Below the pieces are notes generated by a model that searched no databases, was not told the origin of the DNA, and worked only from the letters and a program-made list of their open reading frames with translations. This document shows positions 5,829-9,117 of a DNA stretch of 9,117 nucleotides, piece after piece. Position 1 is the stretch's first letter; each line of letters opens with the position of its first letter. A program made the translations under genes and the position numbers. This DNA is from Chlamydiia bacterium (GTDB lineage Bacteria; Chlamydiota; Chlamydiia; Chlamydiales; SM23-39). The stretch spans positions 1-9,117 of the forward strand of contig JACQAR010000049.1 in assembly GCA_016194825.1 (NCBI GenBank), read 5' to 3'.

Positions 5829-6001
5829 TATACTGAGAGAGATTCAAAAATCGGGAGCTGCCAAGGAGGCGCCCCGATTTTGAGCCAGGCGAAGCCGGCG
5901 TCGAAGCAGCTCAACTTGAATAAGTTGAGCGATGCAGACGGGCTCAAAAGCGGTGGCTGTCCGACGCCGGCAGAACCGATTTTTGAATCACGATCAGTAT
6001 A
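5829..6001. repeat. Complex inverted-repeat region between the toxin gene and sctU
   Basis: Outer arms of 26 bases (5829-5854 and 5976-6001) match at 23 positions. They include a perfect 14-base core, GATTCAAAAATCGG / CCGATTTTTGAATC. Inside are: GCCGGCGTCG (5894-5903) with its complement at 5962-5971; TTTTGAGCC (5878-5886) with its complement at 5941-5949; a 9-bp hairpin GCTCAACTT-GAAT-AAGTTGAGC (5909-5930); and AAAATCGGG (5847-5855) with its complement at 5873-5881. Some of these pairings exclude or cross each other. No reading frame is supportable. It may be a miniature element, a terminator for the upstream genes, or a structured RNA. Confidence 0.75.
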
Positions 6002-6026
6002 GGTGTAACCAGGTCAGCTGACAGCG

Positions 6027-6293
6027 CTAAAACAATTCTGAATGAGTTCCTGTGCGCACCAGGGTGATTTTGCATGAAGTTATTAAATAAATGAGCAGCC
6101 AATCTGGCTCGACGTGGCATTCCCAGTGATCTTTGTAGTCACCAGAGAGTTTGTGATTTTGGTGCTTTGCAGGAAGAGGCTTTTTCTGTTGTAATAGGTC
6201 AGTGATGGTTTTTAATTTATTTAAGTTTTTGCCGCGTTTTCGAACTATTCGTAGATCGCGTTTCATCTGGTTGGTATAATGAAGCTCTAACAT
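6027..6293 (-). CDS. Type II toxin, YafQ family mRNA interferase (RelE superfamily)
   Basis: An 88-residue protein that aligns by eye with E. coli YafQ, a ribosome-dependent mRNA endonuclease. NKLKTITDLL matches the N-terminal helix pair. LPAKHQNHKLSGDYKDHWEC then HVEPDWLLIY matches the core, and RTGTHSELF the end. The residues equivalent to YafQ's catalytic set are all present: His47, His60, Asp64, His84 and Phe88 (E. coli 50, 63, 67, 87, 91). The toxin therefore looks active. The start ATG shares one base with the stop of the antitoxin gene (TAATG), and there is no independent ribosome site, so its translation is coupled. The pair sits between ychF and sctU, which are neighbours in Chlamydia as I recall, so it is an insertion into conserved order. 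It is visibly A/T-richer than the neighbouring genes. Confidence 0.92.
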   Translation of the reverse strand: MLELHYTNQMKRDLRIVRKRGKNLNKLKTITDLLQQKKPLPAKHQNHKLSGDYKDHWECHVEPDWLLIYLITSCKITLVRTGTHSELF

Positions 6294-6535
6294 TAGATGT
6301 CTAGTTGCTTACAGAGGTCATCAAAGTTAGCCGCTTTCTTTGTTTTCCCTTTCCTAGCGTCTTCCATAGCTTTAAGAGTCTTTTTATTCGGGACTTTCTG
6401 AGAGTAGATTTTTTCATGGATGCAATCTATGACAAATTCGCGGATGCTGGCTCCTTCTGCTGCAGCCAAGATCTTAATTCGTCTGTGGTCTTTCAATGGG
6501 ACATCAATAGACATACGAGTCATTTTCGTGGACAT
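6293..6535 (-). CDS. Antitoxin of the YafQ-type pair, ribbon-helix-helix type
   Basis: The 80-residue protein has an N-terminal ribbon-helix-helix pattern: strand MTRMSIDVP (5-13), helix LKDHRRIKILAAAEG and helix SIREFVIDCIHEKI. A basic, low-complexity linker (KAMEDARKGKTKK) follows, then the short tail NFDDLCKQLDI, which is of the kind that wraps the toxin. It differs from E. coli DinJ in detail, so I give no symbol. The start at 6535 has AAGGAG four to five bases upstream, better than the ATG four codons later. It neutralises the YafQ-like toxin encoded directly downstream (TAATG junction). Like other such antitoxins it should bind its own promoter; inverted half-sites are visible there. 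Some database entries for such proteins may be labelled as partition or RHH proteins. Confidence 0.85.
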   Translation of the reverse strand: MSTKMTRMSIDVPLKDHRRIKILAAAEGASIREFVIDCIHEKIYSQKVPNKKTLKAMEDARKGKTKKAANFDDLCKQLDI

Positions 6536-6563
6536 AATGCTCCTTTTTCTTTTTATTCTAGCA

Positions 6564-6594
6564 GAGTATACTTAAATACTCAAATGAGTATCAA
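6564..6594 (-). promoter_or_regulatory. Promoter and operator of the toxin-antitoxin pair
   Basis: On the minus strand, TTGATA (6594-6589) and TATACT (6570-6565) are 18 bases apart, about 30 bases before the antitoxin ATG. Three half-sites overlap them: TGAGTAT at 6585-6591, ATACTCA at 6576-6582 (two-base gap between these), and GAGTAT at 6564-6569. They form alternating inverted pairs as expected for cooperative ribbon-helix-helix binding and autorepression. The -35 lies 12 bases after the ychF stop, so the module is transcriptionally self-contained. Confidence 0.72.
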
Positions 6595-6605
6595 ATAGCT
6601 CTTTG

Positions 6606-7700
6606 CTAGTTATGGAAAAACAGCGCCACATCCCCGTCTTGCATGGGGTAGTCGCGCCCCTCCGAGCGGGCTCTGCCCGCTTCGCGGGCGCCGACGCGCC
6701 CTTTGTAGCGGACCATGTCGTCGTAACTGACGATCTCGGCTCGAATAAATCCTTTTTCCAGGTCGGTGTGGATCTTGCCAGCAGCAGCAGCGGCTGTGGT
6801 GCCTCTCTGGATCGTCCAAGCGCGGGTTTCGATTTCGCCTGTGGTAATGAACGTAATGAGATTGAGCAGAGAAAAGGCCTCCCGGATGAGTCGGTCGAGT
6901 CCCGATTCTTTCAGACCAAGGCTCTGTAAAAACTCAGCCGCATCTTTTTCATCGAGCCGAGAGATCTCTTCTTCAATGCGAGCACAGATGGGAACTACTC
7001 GGCTGCCCTCTTTTTCCGCATAGGCGCGTACCTGCTGTACATAGGGATTGTCGAGGGAGGGGAGATCGTTTTCACTGACGTTGCAGACGTAGAGCATTTT
7101 TTTTCGGGTCAAAAAGGGATAGAGGCGGGCGATCTCTTCCTCTTCAGGAGTCAAAGAGAGAAGACGCATGGAGAGATTCTGATTCAGGTGCTCTTGTGCT
7201 TTTTTGAGTAGTTGCAGAGTGGGAAGAAGCTCTTTTTTCCCTTTGGCCTGTTTTTCCATCCGCTGGAACGCGTTTTCGGTCATCTGCAGATCGGAGAGAA
7301 TGAGCTCGAGTTGGATCACTTCGATGTCTTGAAGAGGATCGACTTTCCCTGCAACGTGAATGACATTCAGATCATCAAAGCAGCGGACGATCTGGATGAT
7401 GGCGTCTGATTCTCGGATATGAGAGAGGAACTGGTTGCCCAGCCCTTCTCCTTGCGAGGCGCCTTTGACCAGGCCTGCGATGTCGACAAAGGTGACTGTG
7501 GCATAGATGATTTTTTTGCTCTTCGATTGCTCGGAAAGCAGGTGCAGGCGCCGGTCGACAACGTTCACAATGCCGAGATTGGGGTCGATAGTGCAAAACG
7601 GGTAATTTTCAGAAGGGATCTGTTTGCGGGTCAGCGCATTGAAAAGGGTCGATTTTCCCACATTGGGCAGTCCGACAAATCCACAGGAGAGATTAGACAT
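6606..7700 (-). CDS. ychF: Redox-regulated ATPase YchF (Obg family)
   Basis: A 364-residue protein, the standard YchF length. It begins MSNLSCGFVGLPNVGKST, with the P-loop at residues 10-18. A G3-like segment VDIAGLVKGASQGEGLGNQF follows, then NVSE in place of the NKxD of GTPases, the change that gives YchF its ATP preference. The C-terminal TGS-type domain is present (EIETRAWTIQRG...AAAAAGKIHTDLEKGFIRAE, ending in RDYPMQDGDV). YchF binds ribosomes and affects translation and stress responses. The frame opens ten codons earlier (ATG 7730), but family N-termini start at the MSNLSCGF methionine, and AGGA lies eight bases before it, so I chose 7700. ribF lies upstream across an inverted-repeat spacer. 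Downstream is the toxin-antitoxin promoter. GC-rich codons near the end encode GRVGAREAGRARSEG and form local hairpins, but that tail aligns with other YchF proteins. Confidence 0.96.
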   Translation of the reverse strand: MSNLSCGFVGLPNVGKSTLFNALTRKQIPSENYPFCTIDPNLGIVNVVDRRLHLLSEQSKSKKIIYATVTFVDIAGLVKGASQGEGLGNQFLSHIRESDAIIQIVRCFDDLNVIHVAGKVDPLQDIEVIQLELILSDLQMTENAFQRMEKQAKGKKELLPTLQLLKKAQEHLNQNLSMRLLSLTPEEEEIARLYPFLTRKKMLYVCNVSENDLPSLDNPYVQQVRAYAEKEGSRVVPICARIEEEISRLDEKDAAEFLQSLGLKESGLDRLIREAFSLLNLITFITTGEIETRAWTIQRGTTAAAAAGKIHTDLEKGFIRAEIVSYDDMVRYKGRVGAREAGRARSEGRDYPMQDGDVALFFHN

Positions 7701-7737
7701 GGGTAGAATCCTCAGAGTGTGTTGTTGCATTAAGTTT

Positions 7738-7863
7738 CAGTCGATTTTTCGGTTCTTTTGAGCCGCTTTTCGACTTCAAAATTGGGGGGCTATATCGCAC
7801 CTAGTATATTGCCCCCCAATTTTGAATCGAAAATCGGCCAAAAGAATCCAAAAACTCGACGAA
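7738..7863. repeat. Long imperfect inverted repeat in the ribF-ychF spacer, possible terminator
   Basis: Perfect 16-base arms TTCAAAATTGGGGGGC (7775-7790) and their complement (7811-7826) flank a 20-base loop. Outside them the complementarity continues with small gaps through most of 7741-7774 against 7827-7863, giving arms of about 50 bases. The G6/C6 stem followed by AATTTT on either strand could end transcription after ribF. The length of the arms exceeds an ordinary terminator and suggests a repeat element. It shares GATTCAAAA-T-GGG with the arms at 5841-5855. Confidence 0.75.
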
Positions 7864-7866
7864 ACC

Positions 7867-8586
7867 TTAATTCAATAACACACTCTCAAAAGTAATGAAG
7901 GTTGGGTTGACTAGAGGGCGCTGCAAAGAGAGGTGGCGCCCTTGCGATAGTGAGGTGATTTCCAAAAGATCCGCATGGGAGCCGACGCGAACGGAGTATT
8001 TGCCATCGGGCGGCAAGATGAGGGAATGGACTAGGGTCGATTGGGGAGAAAGATACAGCCCATGGGAGCGGCCGAGCCACTCTTTGGCTTTGGTCAAATC
8101 TCCTTTTGCAATGGCTTCCCGGATACGAGTAGAGGAGATGGGGGCGCTATCCGATTGGATTTTGGGTAGGTATTCGGCGATGAACTTTCTCTCTTGCGCA
8201 TACCGTTCGATCTGCTCTTGCGTACCTTTTCGCTCGTGACCAAACACGGAACCCTCTCCAAGGATCAAATGGGTGAGGGGAAAGCGGGAGAGTAGTTCCT
8301 GATAGCTTAAGGAGGCGAGTTCTGGAGTAAAGGGGAGCTCAATGATGGTTTTGATGCCGAGCTGTTGGAATAGTTCGAGTTTGTGCTGGCGAGAGATGAG
8401 GGCCAAGGGAGCAGGGGGGCGGATCAGCTCGAGAGGGTGATTGGCGAAGGTGAGGACAACGGGATGGGAGCTGATTTCTTGGAGCCGCTTTAAAATCGCA
8501 ACATGGCCTCGGTGCAATCCATCAAAGGTCCCGATGGTCAAGGAGCAAGGGGGGAAATCTGATGGGATTTGCGTATAGAGTTTCAT
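7867..8586 (-). CDS. ribF: RibF-type FMN adenylyltransferase (FAD synthetase) with a reduced C-terminal domain
   Basis: A 239-residue protein. The N-terminal nucleotidyltransferase is clear: IGTFDGLHRGH (HxGH at 25-28) and ISSTRIREAI (150-159, the ISSTxxR signature). FANHP at 47-51 and the central L-G-E-G-S-V-F-G-H-E segment, replacing the common GxDFxFG, also fit. This domain turns FMN and ATP into FAD. Bifunctional RibF proteins are around 300-315 residues with a riboflavin kinase domain of about 125 residues. Here only about 80 residues follow, and the kinase motif G-R-x-x-G-F-P-T-A-N is absent, although LPPDGKYSVRV resembles part of that barrel. Kinase activity is therefore doubtful. The ATG overlaps the truB stop as ATGA, with GAGG six bases upstream. 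A truB-ribF pair is common in bacteria, and the two overlap here. Confidence 0.92.
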   Translation of the reverse strand: MKLYTQIPSDFPPCSLTIGTFDGLHRGHVAILKRLQEISSHPVVLTFANHPLELIRPPAPLALISRQHKLELFQQLGIKTIIELPFTPELASLSYQELLSRFPLTHLILGEGSVFGHERKGTQEQIERYAQERKFIAEYLPKIQSDSAPISSTRIREAIAKGDLTKAKEWLGRSHGLYLSPQSTLVHSLILPPDGKYSVRVGSHADLLEITSLSQGRHLSLQRPLVNPTFITFESVLLN

Positions 8587-9117
8587 GAGCGCCTCATATA
8601 GGAGGTGAGATCACAGGTACCCGTTTTTAGGTGTGCGTGGGGAAGACACTCGGCAATCGAGAAATGACCAGAGCGGGTCCGTCTGAGAGCATGGAGATGG
8701 GCGCCGCAACCGAGTGCTTGGCCGAGATCGTGCCCCAGCGAGCGGATATAGGTCCCCTTGGAGCAATCAACGCGAAGAGAGAGCTTCGGATAGCTATATT
8801 CTAAAAGGGCAATTTGCATCCGAACCAGGACCGATTGTCTTTCAATGGTGATGCCGCGCCGAGCGAGGTCATAGAGCTTTTTCCCCTGCACTTTTTTTGC
8901 GGAGAACATCGGAGGTACTTGGAGCATCTCTCCTTGGAAAGAAGCGATGACAAGCTCGATTTCGTGGGGCGTTGGGATGTGAGGTGAGCGGCTGGTGATC
9001 TGTCCCTCTTTATCATAGGAATCGGTGCAGATGCCTAAATGTAGGCTGGCTTCATACTGTTTATCAGAAGAGAGAAATTGGTCTGATTTACGGGTAAATT
9101 CTCGTCCGATCAACATC
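8583..9117 (-). CDS. truB: tRNA pseudouridine-55 synthase TruB, C-terminal part, runs off the window
   Basis: 177 codons remain. The first visible residues, MLIGREFTRKSDQF, correspond to the internal segment just after the catalytic loop, so the Met at 9116 is not the start; the N-terminal KPxGxTS motif and catalytic Asp lie outside. Landmarks visible: SSDKQYEASLHLGICTDSYD, DKEGQIT, FQGEMLQVPPMFSAKKVQGK then KLYDLARRGI, and SKGTYIRSLGHDLGQALGCG then AHLHALRRTRSGHFS. These are the standard order of TruB substrate-binding motifs. TruB makes pseudouridine 55 in the T-loop of tRNAs and aids tRNA folding. The frame ends soon after the LRR-SG-F segment, so it lacks the extended C-terminal PUA region of some homologues. 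Its TGA overlaps the ribF ATG. Confidence 0.95.
   Translation of the reverse strand, partial: MLIGREFTRKSDQFLSSDKQYEASLHLGICTDSYDKEGQITSRSPHIPTPHEIELVIASFQGEMLQVPPMFSAKKVQGKKLYDLARRGITIERQSVLVRMQIALLEYSYPKLSLRVDCSKGTYIRSLGHDLGQALGCGAHLHALRRTRSGHFSIAECLPHAHLKTGTCDLTSYMRRS

Noticed and set aside
6640..6700. GC-rich hairpins (AGCGGGC-TCT-GCCCGCT and CCCGC-TTC-GCGGG) near the 3' end of ychF
   Set aside because: They fall in codons for the conserved YchF tail GAREAGRARSEGRDY, so they follow from Gly/Ala/Arg codon use rather than an inserted repeat.

Overview
The window looks like the chromosome of a member of the Chlamydiota, most likely an environmental (Parachlamydiales-like) chlamydia rather than a Chlamydiaceae pathogen. 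All eight conserved genes lie on the minus strand. Read in the direction of transcription, their order is truB, ribF, ychF, sctU, sctV, copN, a CopN-type chaperone, malQ. From memory, this matches the order of the truB-ribF-ychF-cdsU-cdsV-copN-scc1-malQ block in Chlamydia. Base composition is roughly balanced, richer in G+C than Chlamydiaceae, and the spacers carry accessory DNA. That is why I favour an environmental lineage; I cannot name a genus.

Layout from the high-coordinate end (5' end of transcription): partial truB (8583-9117) overlaps ribF (7867-8586) by four bases. A spacer of about 165 bp holds a large imperfect inverted repeat. ychF (6606-7700) follows. A YafQ-type toxin-antitoxin pair (6027-6535) sits between ychF and sctU, with its own promoter and operator-like half-sites. 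A second, more complicated inverted-repeat region (5829-6001) separates it from sctU. sctU (4681-5757) and sctV (2558-4684) overlap in a GTGA junction. A roughly 500-bp spacer (2047-2557) contains three copies of a palindrome-plus-hexamer repeat and, on the plus strand, a truncated GxxExxY-family gene. copN, the chaperone and malQ (1-2046) then follow with overlapping ends.

Functionally the centre is type III secretion. SctU and SctV are inner-membrane export-apparatus proteins, CopN/SctW is the gatekeeper or plug effector, and the small acidic protein is its likely secretion chaperone. truB, ribF, ychF and malQ are housekeeping or glycogen genes that travel with this cluster in chlamydiae. 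The conserved backbone appears to have been entered in its intergenic gaps: a toxin-antitoxin module in one, and a degraded mobile-type gene with repeats in another, without breaking any core gene.

The most unusual material is non-coding. It comprises a 212-bp MITE-like element whose termini are palindromes followed by GGGCAN hexamers, a third copy of that terminus directly abutting the sctV stop codon, and two long inverted repeats in spacers that share a GATTCAAAA core. RibF also appears to lack a normal riboflavin kinase domain.
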